Part shown: positions 19,493 to 28,452 of the stretch, one piece after another | Layout: every line of letters begins with the position of its first letter | Position numbering within the stretch: position 1 is the first letter of the stretch | Source: Nitrosovibrio tenuis | GTDB lineage: Bacteria; Pseudomonadota; Gammaproteobacteria; Burkholderiales; Nitrosomonadaceae | Reading direction: 5' to 3' | Length of the DNA: 64,000 nucleotides | NCBI RefSeq assembly: GCF_900109785.1 | Contig: NZ_FOBH01000007.1 | Span: 62,001 to 126,000, forward strand | Notes under the pieces: model-generated | The model's database searches: none | Told to the model about the DNA's origin: nothing | The model's input: the letters and a program-made list of their open reading frames with translations, nothing else | Program-made: the position numbers and the translations under genes

Positions 19493-19840
19493 CTACTTCT
19501 TCTTTGGTGCGTTTTTGGCGTTTTCGCGCATTTTCTGATCCAGCTTGCTCATCTGCTCCGGTGTGAGCACTCCCTCCAGGCTTGCTCGGGTGCCCTGCTG
19601 CACCGCTTGCAACTTTTGTCGCTCTTCGTTGAAGATGGCTTCGACTTTACTTTTTTCTGTTTCTAAAATGGCTTCGACCTTGGATCTTTGATCGGCGCTG
19701 AGGTCCAGTTCCTTGCTCATGCGGTCGAGTCCCTTCCCGCTATCGGCAGATGCGGTGTCTTTTTGCTGGGTATGGCCGGCGACAGGACTGAGAACAAGTC
19801 CGAGTGCCAGCAAAAAACCCGTCAGTTTCTTATTCATCAT
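19493..19840 (-). CDS. Spy/CpxP-like periplasmic helical protein
   Basis: A 115-residue protein with a signal peptide (residues 2-23, ending AGHTQ) and a mature helical region rich in Lys, Glu and Gln. It contains two LTxxQ-type elements (LDLSADQRSKVEAIL and VLTPEQMSKLDQKM). This is the arrangement of Spy/CpxP periplasmic chaperone-like proteins. No sensor kinase pair is nearby. A double Met start leaves a one-codon ambiguity. Confidence 0.75.
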   Translation of the reverse strand: MMNKKLTGFLLALGLVLSPVAGHTQQKDTASADSGKGLDRMSKELDLSADQRSKVEAILETEKSKVEAIFNEERQKLQAVQQGTRASLEGVLTPEQMSKLDQKMRENAKNAPKKK

Positions 19841-20033
19841 ATTCCCTTATGCTGTAATTATTCCTTACGCTGTAACAAACCGGTCCGCCCGCCGCATTGG
19901 GTGGAGCAACGGACTGGGATGGATAAAACCGGGTGATTCCCCTGTGAAGGATATATCTACCCTCCAGACAGAGGGCACGAAAGGTCAGTAAGCGGCTCTG
20001 GCTCAAGCCGCTCCTGCGTAAGATCCGGGAAGC

Positions 20034-20819
20034 CTAGAAAAGACCCGAAATCGAGCGTGTTAATCCATTCGTCAGATCAGCGGCTGCTTCTTCATACTGC
20101 AAGTTAACCTTATTGGCCGTGCTGACGACACGCGTACGGTATTTGTTCATGTTACTGACTTTGGTAGAGGTTTGACTTCTTGATCCGCCTATTCCTTGCT
20201 TCGCATCCTGCCGACTGTCTTGGCGGACAATTACACCCGCCTCAGCCCGCTCCGCAATTTCAACATCAGTAACAGCCATGTATGTCACGTCCTTCACCGC
20301 GGCGCTCGCGACGGTATCCACGAGTCCGAAAGCAGCGACGCCAGCCAGCCCGCCAATCCCGGCAGCACCCCAGCCATCTATCGCAGCCCCGGTCGCAGCC
20401 CCTATGGCGGCGCCGGCAGCAGCGCTGCCAGCGGCACCAAAAGCGCCGCCATAACCCGCCCCCAGGGCAGCTTGCGCGGCTGTGGGGCTCGCCTTATCCA
20501 CACTCAACACGTTCACCTGAAGCCAGTAGTAGGCTTTTTTGGGATCGGGTGTAATGGTATAGCCTTTTCCTTCAAGAACTCTTGCAACGGGTCCGGCAAT
20601 GTCGAAATTTGCTTTGTCGGAGGTGTTGCGCACATTGAGATAAACAGTCTTCTGGCCGGGTTCAACTGGATCAAGGAAAATGGTATCGCTCATTTTGGTT
20701 TGAACGTCCAGATCCTTTTTCGCAATCGACGTGTGAACAGCGGCACAACCACTTAATATCATTGAAAATGCCATGGCGACCGCCAGCGCCATAGTATGTT
20801 TACCTTCCCTATAACCCAT
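20034..20819 (-). CDS. traT: TraT-family complement-resistance lipoprotein
   Basis: A 261-residue outer-membrane lipoprotein. The lipobox is LSGC at about residues 22-25. The mature part begins with SIAKKDLDVQTKMSDTIFLDP, a near-standard TraT sequence, followed by a Gly/Ala-rich hydrophobic segment (about 120-170) and the family's C-terminal RTRVVSTANKVNLQYEEA region. In F-type plasmids TraT gives surface exclusion and serum resistance. Chromosomal copies in environmental bacteria have unknown roles. There are no conjugation genes here. Confidence 0.88.
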   Translation of the reverse strand: MGYREGKHTMALAVAMAFSMILSGCAAVHTSIAKKDLDVQTKMSDTIFLDPVEPGQKTVYLNVRNTSDKANFDIAGPVARVLEGKGYTITPDPKKAYYWLQVNVLSVDKASPTAAQAALGAGYGGAFGAAGSAAAGAAIGAATGAAIDGWGAAGIGGLAGVAAFGLVDTVASAAVKDVTYMAVTDVEIAERAEAGVIVRQDSRQDAKQGIGGSRSQTSTKVSNMNKYRTRVVSTANKVNLQYEEAAADLTNGLTRSISGLF

Positions 20820-20962
20820 TTTGTTCCCCTGTTGTTATTAATGATTAAATCGGTTTTGGCGGAGGGTAATAAAAAGTACGTTCACGAGCGTACTCTTGCT
20901 CTTATCAGCAACCGCTTGTTCTTCGTATCACGTGCAGTCAATCCATTCGACCTCTGGCAACG

Positions 20963-21298
20963 TTACCACCAGCCGCCATAAAAAGGACTGTAACCTCCTC
21001 CATAATAACCACCGTAATAGGGCCGCATATATCCGCCGGTGTAGCCGAATCCACCCAGCAGTGGAATATTAGGCGCTACATAGCCGCCCGGTGTGCGGGT
21101 TGGCGTCCCTCGGTCTGTCGCAGCCTTGAGCGAGGTGGTCAGACTCGCGTCGTCCGGAACGTTGAAAGGCTTGGAAATCGTTTCCTGGTTGAATTGCCTC
21201 TGGATCTCCTCCAGATTGGGATCTGCCCATACGGCAGCGCTACTTAAGGAGAGAAACAGCAAAAGTCCGCAGGGAGCATTCTTGTTGCGAGCGGTCAT
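20963..21298 (-). CDS. Small secreted Gly/Tyr-rich protein
   Basis: A 111-residue protein with a signal peptide (residues 1-25, ending SAAVWA). The C-terminal 40 residues are rich in Gly, Tyr and Pro (GGYMRPYYGGYYGGGY). Such tails are seen in small envelope proteins with no known activity. It lies between the TraT gene and the NlpC/P60 gene on the same strand, with gaps of 140-150 bp, so a loose envelope cluster is possible. I do not recognise the family. Confidence 0.65.
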   Translation of the reverse strand: MTARNKNAPCGLLLFLSLSSAAVWADPNLEEIQRQFNQETISKPFNVPDDASLTTSLKAATDRGTPTRTPGGYVAPNIPLLGGFGYTGGYMRPYYGGYYGGGYSPFYGGWW

Positions 21299-21448
21299 TC
21301 AACACCTCCAATAGGGTCAAAACCTGATGGATTCAGGCTCGATTGATTCTCGTTCACTACCGAAACCCGCCAACTCATCCTGGCGCGGTTTGTGTGCCGC
21401 TTGTGTGCCACTGCTATCCCAAGTGTACTGCTTATTCGCTAGGTAACG

Positions 21449-21979
21449 TCAAATTTCCAACCGCTTCGCCTTCCAGTACGCGTACTTCCAATAACTGTCA
21501 TTTAAGCGGGAAATAATGACCCCTTGCTTCGTCGACGCATGCAGGAACCGGCCGTCCTCCAGATACATGCCTACATGCCGGAGTGTTTTCCCTGTCTTGA
21601 AAAATACCAGGTCGCCCGCCTGTAACTGGTCTTTATCCACGTCTATCCCCAGCTCCGCCTGCAGGTCGCTTGATCTCGGCAAGGTCACGCCCAGCTTCGA
21701 CTTGAATGTCATGTGAACGAAGCCGGAACAATCGATACCGTTCTTGCTTAACCCGCGCAGCTGGTAGCGCGTGCCCCTCCATTCGTCATATTGTGCATAG
21801 AGCGCGCTTTTCACGGAGTCCGAATCGCTCAGGTCGAGGTTACCGCCCAGGTCCACACCCACCCGGGGGGCTGATCCTGTCGTATATCCACTCCTCGCCG
21901 CACCCCGGTCCGGGGTGCTAGTGCACCCCATGAGCGTTGCAATCGCAACGATTCCAGCCACCCAGAGATTATTTTTCAT
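21449..21979 (-). CDS. NlpC/P60 cell-wall endopeptidase lipoprotein
   Basis: A 176-residue lipoprotein (lipobox LMGC at about 16-19) with an NlpC/P60 domain at residues 60-175. The catalytic Cys lies in NGIDCSGFVHMTF, the His in TLRHVGMYL and the third polar residue in RFLHAS. These enzymes cleave peptide cross-links or the gamma-D-Glu-mDAP bond in peptidoglycan; MepS/NlpC of E. coli are the closest known types. It should act in the periplasm. Confidence 0.88.
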   Translation of the reverse strand: MKNNLWVAGIVAIATLMGCTSTPDRGAARSGYTTGSAPRVGVDLGGNLDLSDSDSVKSALYAQYDEWRGTRYQLRGLSKNGIDCSGFVHMTFKSKLGVTLPRSSDLQAELGIDVDKDQLQAGDLVFFKTGKTLRHVGMYLEDGRFLHASTKQGVIISRLNDSYWKYAYWKAKRLEI

Positions 21980-22505
21980 GAGGTATATTCATCCGTGCAC
22001 GAGTTCCGGGCTAGTTGATTATATAAGTGCGCTATATCCATTATAGGGAGAGAGCGCGGGCTCTGGGAGGAGTTGCTTTCGCTATCGGTACCCCAACGAG
22101 ATTAAGATGCTGACATGGGCGATTGCTCGGCCGCGAGGGTGCTCACTCATGCCTGGCCGGCTGCCTTGTAAAAGCTTCTTCGGAGGAAATTCTAAAGACT
22201 ATGCGCAAGCTCAGCAACAGGAATAATACTTTTTTTCTGCTGCCCATTTAAAATCAGCAGAATCAGCAGAATCTGCATCCTTTTGCCGCGATGGCCTATC
22301 TCCCGATCAGCCGGACGAGCCTCGTCTACCTCGTGTGCTGTCCTTTAGCTCATTTCACGAAGTTGAATGCCGGGCGCGGGGACGGCGTATCAGACATGGC
22401 GTATAACCGCGCCCCAACACATTATTTGAAATTCAACACTGCGTTGCGGCCGTCATGTCGGATGAGCAGCAACGAAATTCGAATCATACCGAACAATAAT
22501 GAGAA
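21980..22505. other. Intergenic region without recognisable gene
   Basis: About 525 bp. An open frame on the plus strand from 22291 has no ribosome-binding site and no family resemblance, and it overlaps a better-supported gene on the minus strand. A short CAGCAGAATCAGCAGAATC direct repeat occurs near 22255. Confidence 0.4.
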
Positions 22506-22535
22506 AGCGCCCGTGCATCGAGATACACGGGCGCT
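22506..22535 (-). terminator. Terminator of the small secreted protein gene
   Basis: A perfect 10-bp stem (AGCGCCCGTG/CACGGGCGCT) with a 10-base loop. Read on the minus strand it is followed by TTTCTCATTATTG. It lies 82 bp after the stop of the minus-strand gene at 22617. Confidence 0.7.
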
Positions 22536-22616
22536 AACGGATAACTGGAGTTCACTTCCCCCGCGAGCAATTCAATTATATGAGCCCGCTAACCAGTACT
22601 TACTCCTGCTGTCGTG

Positions 22617-22820
22617 TCATTCCAGCAGAATTGCGGCATCGGGCGAATTTACTTCCTGGGACATTTCAGGTGGGCAATCGCGGCCAAGCGTTGCCTTCGA
22701 TTTATCGCTTCCAGGCTGGCTGGTAAACGCATCGGTATTGGGTTCTCCGGCCAACGCAACGGGGGAAGAGAAGCTCGCGGCCACAAGCAGGGTCAGAAAC
22801 AGCGAATGTACGGTTTTCAT
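22617..22820 (-). CDS. Small secreted protein, unknown
   Basis: A 67-residue protein with a convincing signal peptide (residues 1-24, ending ALAGE) and a short acidic hydrophilic mature part containing a single Cys. An AAGGAG site lies six bases before the ATG, and a terminator hairpin follows downstream, so it is very likely a real gene in spite of its length. No family recognised. A perfect 25-bp palindrome lies 140 bp upstream. Confidence 0.65.
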   Translation of the reverse strand: MKTVHSLFLTLLVAASFSSPVALAGEPNTDAFTSQPGSDKSKATLGRDCPPEMSQEVNSPDAAILLE

Positions 22821-22959
22821 TTGAATCTCCTTGATTGCGTGAGTTTAATAAAATGGCCAGCGTCTGGTGATTGAACAACTTTCAAGTGGACAAAACCCGC
22901 TCGGCTATCGTGAATCACCTTTTGCTGCACTGGTCGCCATGGTTTATTTATATCACACA

Positions 22960-22984
22960 AAACCACTTTTTAAAAGTGGTTTTA
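22960..22984. repeat. Perfect 25-bp palindrome
   Basis: AAAACCACTTTT and its exact complement AAAAGTGGTTTT are separated by one T. It lies 140 bp upstream of the small secreted protein gene and 237 bp beyond the astB stop, both on the minus strand. With only one spacer base a hairpin would need to open several pairs, so a dimeric-regulator operator is as likely as an astB terminator. Confidence 0.7.
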
Positions 22985-23220
22985 TGCATGGGATGAATAA
23001 GAGCGTCTGGCACCCTTAAAAGGTCGTAAATGAGGCTCAAACGAGGCCGGTAGGCGGAATTGTTTCGGTGCCGGGTAGGGAACCGGCATTGAAAATCATA
23101 CTGAGCCGATCAGGTATGCGCTGTATCGCGGGTAGCTGGCCGGGGGCGCTGCGTCCGACATACAACGTCTGGCGAAGCCTGGCCGCTTCCATGCTCGTCC
23201 ACCCATTACCCGAAGGGGGG

Positions 23221-24564
23221 CTAGGGCTTCTGAAAAGGATAGATGGAGCCCAATGACAATATCGTGGCGAGTTCATCCAGAGCGGTGCGGCTCTCGCGCA
23301 GCAGGGATGGGTCCGCCAGGTCTCGCGGTGTGATGCGTTCACGATAATTTCTCTCGACCCATGCCTTTAGCTCATCGTAGAGATGCTGATCTAGAATGAC
23401 GCGGCTGCCCCGTCTGATGGATTCCAATTCCGCTTCGGTAAGAACTACACGAAGTCGAAGGCAGGCCGGTCCGCCGCCATTTCTCATGCTCTGCCGTAAA
23501 TTTATATAATCGACTCGCTTGATTGGGTTGGCGGTATCCTCCAGGATATGATTGAGAAAGGCCCGCGCCGACACGGACTCCTGGCATTCCGAAGGAGCGA
23601 GAAGCATCATTTCCCCGTCGGGCAGACTGATTAACTGGCTGTTGAACAGATAGGTGCTGACCGCCTCGGCGATTGTTATATCCGATTCGCAGGCTCTAAT
23701 GAAGTGGATGGGTTGATCGGACGCTTCAGCGATTTTTTTCTCGGTTTCGCGCCAATTCTGAAATGCCGCCTCGTGATAGAGGAGGACGTTGCAGTTAGTC
23801 ACCGCGAGCACATCATTGTGAAAAGCCCCTGCATCGATGGCAACGGGATTCTGCTGTACAAATATTTCTTTCCGGAATTTGACTTGGTGAAGCCGGGCAA
23901 TGGCTTCACTTGCTTCGAGTGATTGCCGCGCGGGAAATTTCAGTGGCCTGGCGAGCTCTGGATTGGCCGAGCGGCCGAACACAAAAACCTCCAGACCGGT
24001 ATCCCCATGATCTGAACACAGACGCATATGATTCGCGGCGCCCTCGTCCGCGCAATACAGATTCGGCGGAAGCGGGTCATGGTGCTCGAAATACCGCACA
24101 TCGCTGAAAACACGCCTTAGAATCGCCGAAGTGGTCGGCGGCTCGATGCTCCGATGAAACTGAGACGGAAGATTGGCCGCAGTCATGTGTACCTTGCCGT
24201 CTTCCGTATCGGCACTCGGAGAAACCGTGGCAGCGTTCGCAACCCACATGCTCGATGCCGAGGAGCACGCCCTCAGCAATGCCGGCGCGATCTCGGCCGC
24301 CTGACGGATAACCGCGACATCGTCGCCGGAAAAGCCCATCTTCCGAAGCACATCGACCGCCGGTCGGTCTTGCGGGGGCAATATACCCTGCCTGATGCCC
24401 AGATCGGACAGATACTTCATCTTCGCCAGCCCCTGGAGAGCGGCTTCGCGCGGGCTTGAGTCGGTTAGCGCGTTCTCGGCCGCCGCAACATTTCCAACTG
24501 CGAGCCCGCCGTAATTATGCGTCGGACCGACCAGGCCATCGAAATTGACTTCACGTGCTTTCAC
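23221..24564 (-). CDS. astB: N-succinylarginine dihydrolase
   Basis: A 447-residue enzyme, the same length as E. coli AstB. It converts N2-succinyl-L-arginine to N2-succinyl-L-ornithine, CO2 and ammonia in the arginine succinyltransferase pathway. The family's Cys-His-Glu catalytic set is visible: Glu in CADEGAANH, His in AFHNDVLAVTN and Cys in NGGGPACLRLRV. The start is GTG with a poor ribosome-binding site. None of astA, astC, astD or astE lies in this window, so the gene is isolated here. Confidence 0.95.
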   Translation of the reverse strand: MKAREVNFDGLVGPTHNYGGLAVGNVAAAENALTDSSPREAALQGLAKMKYLSDLGIRQGILPPQDRPAVDVLRKMGFSGDDVAVIRQAAEIAPALLRACSSASSMWVANAATVSPSADTEDGKVHMTAANLPSQFHRSIEPPTTSAILRRVFSDVRYFEHHDPLPPNLYCADEGAANHMRLCSDHGDTGLEVFVFGRSANPELARPLKFPARQSLEASEAIARLHQVKFRKEIFVQQNPVAIDAGAFHNDVLAVTNCNVLLYHEAAFQNWRETEKKIAEASDQPIHFIRACESDITIAEAVSTYLFNSQLISLPDGEMMLLAPSECQESVSARAFLNHILEDTANPIKRVDYINLRQSMRNGGGPACLRLRVVLTEAELESIRRGSRVILDQHLYDELKAWVERNYRERITPRDLADPSLLRESRTALDELATILSLGSIYPFQKP

Positions 24565-24752
24565 TTCATCGCTTTCATAGGTGAACGGTGGCTCCGCCGG
24601 GATAAGCTTGAGGCCTTATTGCCCGAAGTACTGATCCGAAGATATGCTGCTCGTGGTCGGTTGGACTGGATTCCGGGTCAGCCTCCGGATGAAGCATCTC
24701 ACCATATTTTACTCATGGGTAAGTAGTTCTACTTCGTAGTTCTACTTCGGTT

Positions 24753-25055
24753 CTACGGGAAAGTCTGCTCATGGCCCGTAATTTTGTGCGGAAGGGGAAC
24801 CGCATTGGCGGCTGCCACTTCAAGTCGCCGGGCTTTCTTCTCCAGGCCCGCAATCACCAGCTTCTGTATGCGCTTGTGCGGAAGGGCCTCACCCGCTGCC
24901 CATCGCGAAACGGTGGAGGGTGCGAATTCGAATTCATCGGCGATGGCCCGCCGCGAGACCCCCGCAATGTCGCCGTGCTGAACCAGCCATGAAAATTCGG
25001 CCGGGTCGCCGCTCCAGTCCGCGCAATATTGCCTATATTGCTCGATGGTTACCAC
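24753..25055 (-). CDS. Small XRE-like helix-turn-helix protein
   Basis: A 100-residue protein. Residues 25-70 (GVSRRAIADEFEFAPSTVSRWAAGEALPHKRIQKLVI) form a canonical helix-turn-helix with a Ser-Thr-Val-Ser-Arg-Trp recognition helix. The flanks are short and basic, so it may act alone as a DNA-binding regulator. The start is GTG at 25055, with AAGGAG about 10 bases upstream. It is divergent from the acetyltransferase-like gene, about 280 bp away. Confidence 0.7.
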   Translation of the reverse strand: MVTIEQYRQYCADWSGDPAEFSWLVQHGDIAGVSRRAIADEFEFAPSTVSRWAAGEALPHKRIQKLVIAGLEKKARRLEVAAANAVPLPHKITGHEQTFP

Positions 25056-25333
25056 GATTACCTGTCTCCTTAATCATTGCGGAATGCAAATTCTTATAAT
25101 ATCTATTTCGCTAACTGTCAAGCTGTTACGATCATATATGCAACATCAGGAAGAGAATGGGCTAGGCTATTGAATTTGACCGGATTGCCCTAATATTTGC
25201 GGGTTAACCATGGGATAAGCGGGCGAAAACAGGAGGTATAAAGGAATGCCATGAAAAGGCGCCATGAAAAAGGGGTGCCCATTAAAAATGGCAAATGGCG
25301 GAATAACGGCTTTCAACCGACGGGAGAGCAGAT

Positions 25334-26071
25334 ATGGTGACAACCACCCATGCAACGATCCGAGCCGCGGGCGTGGGCGATATGGCGCGTATTCTGGGCG
25401 AGTACAGCGAAGCCATCAAAAATCTTCCGCTGACCGAGTCGGCAAATTTACTGTCGCGCCCCTATAACGAGTTTAAAGCGGCCGTCGAGAATGGACTGTT
25501 CTTTGTCATAGAGAATGCGGCCGGCAATTTCATCGCTGGCGCGGGTGCATTCGATCTTGAAGATCCAGCTGCCAAAGAACTTGGGATGTGTTATGTAAAA
25601 AAAGAATGGAGAGGCTTTGCGCTGCAAACGCTTCTACTGAATGTCAGGGTTTGCGCTGCCACCTTGGGCCAGGTTCCGGATGCCAGCGCGATCGCTGATT
25701 TAAACAAAAGCTATGCGGCACTCATCACCGGGGTGAAACCGGCTAATGAGCGCTCTGCCGTAAACACGACTGAACTTGGGTTCGAATCCCTCGCAGTGCC
25801 CCCGCCAGCGCTATTTTCGGCGTGCGCATCCTGCCGGACTCCTCCGGTTTCGGACTCAGGCCGCAAATGCTGTTGTGATTTTTTCTACCTGCCCGATTCC
25901 AGGCGCGCGGACGTCATCGAGAAAACCTTGCAAATGACAGACTGGACCAGGTCAAAAAATAACGTCCAGCTAATCGTGTCATTCAGGATCAGGCATTTGC
26001 TGGATCCGGATTTCAGGAAAGCCTTGCAAGATATCGTGCCTGAGCTCAGAAGCCGGACAATCTCCGAATAG
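25334..26071 (+). CDS. GNAT-like acetyltransferase with unusual Cys-rich C-terminal half
   Basis: A 245-residue protein. The N-terminal 125 residues resemble a GNAT fold: an opening ATIRAAGVGDMARI strand-helix, FFVIENAAGNFIAGAGAFDLE, and a degenerate acetyl-CoA loop in VKKEWRGFALQTLLLN. The remainder contains CASCRTP and CCCDFF cysteine clusters and a hydrophobic tail, which are not typical of GNAT enzymes. It may be a divergent member or a fusion. The substrate is unknown. Confidence 0.6.
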   Translation: MVTTTHATIRAAGVGDMARILGEYSEAIKNLPLTESANLLSRPYNEFKAAVENGLFFVIENAAGNFIAGAGAFDLEDPAAKELGMCYVKKEWRGFALQTLLLNVRVCAATLGQVPDASAIADLNKSYAALITGVKPANERSAVNTTELGFESLAVPPPALFSACASCRTPPVSDSGRKCCCDFFYLPDSRRADVIEKTLQMTDWTRSKNNVQLIVSFRIRHLLDPDFRKALQDIVPELRSRTISE

Positions 26072-26132
26072 GTACCGAGGGCCGGTCAGGGCAGGGTGAT
26101 TTTAATGGCCCTGATCTTGACATGCGTAGTGT

Positions 26133-26507
26133 TTACATCTTGTAATCCGTCGTCAGCATTTCCAGAAGGTGCCCGGCAGGATCGCGGAAATATACCCCGC
26201 GCCCGTCATTGTGATGGTTGATATTCATGTTTTCCGGTTCGAAGGGACCGCTGCCATACGGAATGTTTTCCGCTTTCAGCCGGGTGAATATCTGGTCAAA
26301 TTCTGGCTCGCTTACCTTGAACGCATAGTGATGAGTTTCATATTTGTCTCGATTATCAAAGTCCAGGGACAGCGTTTCATTCACTCTCACGACAGTGAAA
26401 TGCGAAAACTCCCCGACATAATCGAAACCGAAGATTCTCGAATAAAACCTGGCGGCCTCAACCTTATTGTGCGCAGGCACAATAGTATGATTCAGTGTGA
26501 TTGCCAT
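26133..26507 (-). CDS. VOC/glyoxalase-superfamily protein
   Basis: A 124-residue single-domain protein of the vicinal oxygen chelate superfamily. It opens with LNHTIVPAHNKVEAARFYSRIFGFDY and ends with GVYFRDPAGHLLEML, the two usual beta-alpha-beta-beta-beta units. Metal-ligand candidates are the early His, the His of HHYAFKV and the Glu of HLLEML. An AAGGAG site precedes the ATG. These proteins include glyoxalases, fosfomycin-resistance enzymes and dioxygenases; the activity here is unknown. Confidence 0.85.
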   Translation of the reverse strand: MAITLNHTIVPAHNKVEAARFYSRIFGFDYVGEFSHFTVVRVNETLSLDFDNRDKYETHHYAFKVSEPEFDQIFTRLKAENIPYGSGPFEPENMNINHHNDGRGVYFRDPAGHLLEMLTTDYKM

Positions 26508-26523
26508 GGCGTCTCCTTCTGTA

Positions 26524-26561
26524 AGGGCTTATAGGGCTTATAGGGCTTATAGGGCTTATAG
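26524..26561. repeat. 9-bp tandem repeat (AGGGCTTAT)4
   Basis: Four perfect direct copies of AGGGCTTAT followed by AG, immediately upstream (16 bp) of the VOC gene start on the minus strand, so it falls in its leader or promoter. Perfect copies indicate recent slippage expansion. Confidence 0.85.
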
Positions 26562-26704
26562 AACACATACCTTACCCCCAACCACCGCAACGATCAAGCA
26601 AGGTGAAAAACCAAGGAAACGCAACCATGGCCTCGGCTTTCTTCTTCTATCTCTTTCTTGACTCAGCCGAAAAGTAAAATCATCAACTTCGGGTCTTCCG
26701 CCGC

Positions 26705-27382
26705 CTAATCCCGCCTCAGCCTGGCAACATTATCATAGAGCCATGCGACCAACGCCGGCGCATTTGCACCATGATGTATTTCGGAATGGCAACCGGGACA
26801 AAGCGCAACAGCATTCGATACCACGTCTGGCCCACCCTCCGCCAATTGCCACACATAATGCAGCTCCAGATAAGGCAGGCCGTCGGCTCCACTAAATAAG
26901 GCCGGTTTTTCGCAGCATTCGCACACACCTCCAGCTTGTTGCAGAACCCAGGCCTTAACCGAAGCATCCCGTTGAAAGTGGGTAACCGCCATTCGCCTGG
27001 ACTTCGGGCTGGGATTACCCTGCGGTCTGCGCAGATTTCTTTGACGGGCCTGCTCTCGTGCCGCGATCTCAAAAGCAACAATGGGTACTCGCCTCTGCCC
27101 TTCAATTTGTTCAAGCAGTTTTTCGATCCGGGCCGCGACGCCGGAATCGATGTTTCTTGCCGGTTTGAGACCTGGCAGCCAACCGCGTCCCATAAGCGAT
27201 AGCACGTAGGAAATGTTTTGCATTCGAAGTTCATAGGCTTTTTCTGTTCGCCCGAACTTTTGCATCAGTTTCCTGTAATACTGCTTTGTTATAAAGAGCC
27301 GGCCAGCTCGCTCGTTACGTTGCATCTCGACGTAGGATTCAACCGCGGCTTCCAGCTCTTCCTCGGTCCAGCCGCCGTTCAT
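26705..27382 (-). CDS. HNH endonuclease
   Basis: A 225-residue protein. The C-terminal 80 residues are an HNH nuclease: zinc-type Cys pairs (VCECCEKPA and LCPGCH), a His in LELHYVWQLAEGG, Asn in SNAVALCPGCH and the final His in HSEIHHG. The first metal-site His is followed by Tyr-Val instead of the common His-(Ile/Val), a small deviation. The N-terminal 100 residues (GWTEEELEAAVESYVEM) are the helical module commonly found on such stand-alone nucleases. It could be a restriction or homing-type enzyme; no methylase is adjacent. Confidence 0.83.
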   Translation of the reverse strand: MNGGWTEEELEAAVESYVEMQRNERAGRLFITKQYYRKLMQKFGRTEKAYELRMQNISYVLSLMGRGWLPGLKPARNIDSGVAARIEKLLEQIEGQRRVPIVAFEIAAREQARQRNLRRPQGNPSPKSRRMAVTHFQRDASVKAWVLQQAGGVCECCEKPALFSGADGLPYLELHYVWQLAEGGPDVVSNAVALCPGCHSEIHHGANAPALVAWLYDNVARLRRD

Positions 27383-27910
27383 ACAGATAGTGCCCTATAC
27401 ATTATGGATTTCTCGCGGTTATGTATCGCCCTGTTTTAAGGCCTTATTGCAAATTGGCAAACCGCTCAATCTACCGAAATGATCCGCTCGAAGGTTATAA
27501 CATCGCCCTGGAGTTCATATCTTACACAACTCAGCCTTGAGATTTAAGAGCTAACTAGCCCCTGTGCGCATCGCTTGAGAGCCTTGAACACTCCTCATAG
27601 GCTGCACCGAATCAGCTGCCTTCACTAGCAGTCTTGAGAGGGGAAAAACTCTGCAATGAGTGCGTCACCGCACAGAACTTGCCATTCGCCCTTCCTACAA
27701 TCGGTCCGTATTTGACAGTCATAGGGGTTGTAGGGCTGGGAACGGGCGACCCTGGGCTGGAAGCCAGGGGCTGGGATTTTCCGCGGCATTCCCTTTCCTC
27801 CGGGGTATGCGTATGCGTTGGGACGTCCGTCAAATATGGACTAGTAAAGGTTATGAGCGAGAAGAAGAATTTATTCGTCTACTATTTTTCTTATCCTATC
27901 GGAGTCTTCC
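27383..27910. other. Intergenic region without recognisable gene
   Basis: About 530 bp. Open frames here have no support. A GGCTGGAAGCCAGGGGCTGGGA stretch near 27750 can form weak hairpins. The region probably holds the promoter of the Cys-rich protein gene. Confidence 0.4.
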
Positions 27911-28330
27911 ATGAAACCTTATTTCAATTCAAGTACTACCGTATTCAAAATATTGATCGCCCTGACTATTGGCTTAAGTATGGGTTTAACCCAAGCCGTA
28001 TATGCTCAGGGAGACATGTCTGAAAAATCTCAGTCACAATCAAAATCTTCAACGCCGAAACAACCCTGTGCCGGGCCCAGTGCGATCCAATGCCCAGGCG
28101 GGATGAAATGCATAGATGACCCCTCGGACAAGTGTGATCCAACCAAAGAAGGCATCGATTGTCCCGGAATATGCGTGGCGGGAGCACCGGTAAGCAAACT
28201 CAAACAGCCCTGTGGCGGCCCAACCGGGATTATGTGTCAAGGCGGCATGATATGTGTCGATGATCCGTCAGACAACTGCGATCCCACCAAAGAGGGGATT
28301 AACTGCAAGGGTATATGCATGAGCAAATAG
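27911..28330 (+). CDS. Secreted protein with two six-cysteine repeats
   Basis: A 139-residue protein with a signal peptide (residues 1-32, ending VYAQG) and two nearly identical 35-residue repeats of the form PCxGPxxIxCxGGMxCxDDPSDxCDPTKEGIxCxGIC, each with six Cys. This Cys-rich DDPSDxCDP module is found in bacteria and fungi and resembles small Kazal-like or other disulfide-stabilised inhibitors, but its function is not established. It lies 2.6 kb from the papain-like protease gene start and close to the chagasin-like inhibitor gene, so a protease-inhibition role is a reasonable guess. Confidence 0.75.
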   Translation: MKPYFNSSTTVFKILIALTIGLSMGLTQAVYAQGDMSEKSQSQSKSSTPKQPCAGPSAIQCPGGMKCIDDPSDKCDPTKEGIDCPGICVAGAPVSKLKQPCGGPTGIMCQGGMICVDDPSDNCDPTKEGINCKGICMSK

Positions 28331-28452
28331 CAGAAGACAGCCAAAGCAACCGCGCTGGCTGCAACACATTCAGGAAGACGGACACCATGCATGGCTGTGC
28401 GTCTGGAAAACAGAATGGCTGGATTAATTCACAAAAAAAGGAGCTGAGCAAA

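Noticed and set aside
22291-22824. 177-residue plus-strand open frame
   Set aside because: No ribosome-binding site or family resemblance; it overlaps a minus-strand gene with a signal peptide, good ribosome-binding site and terminator.
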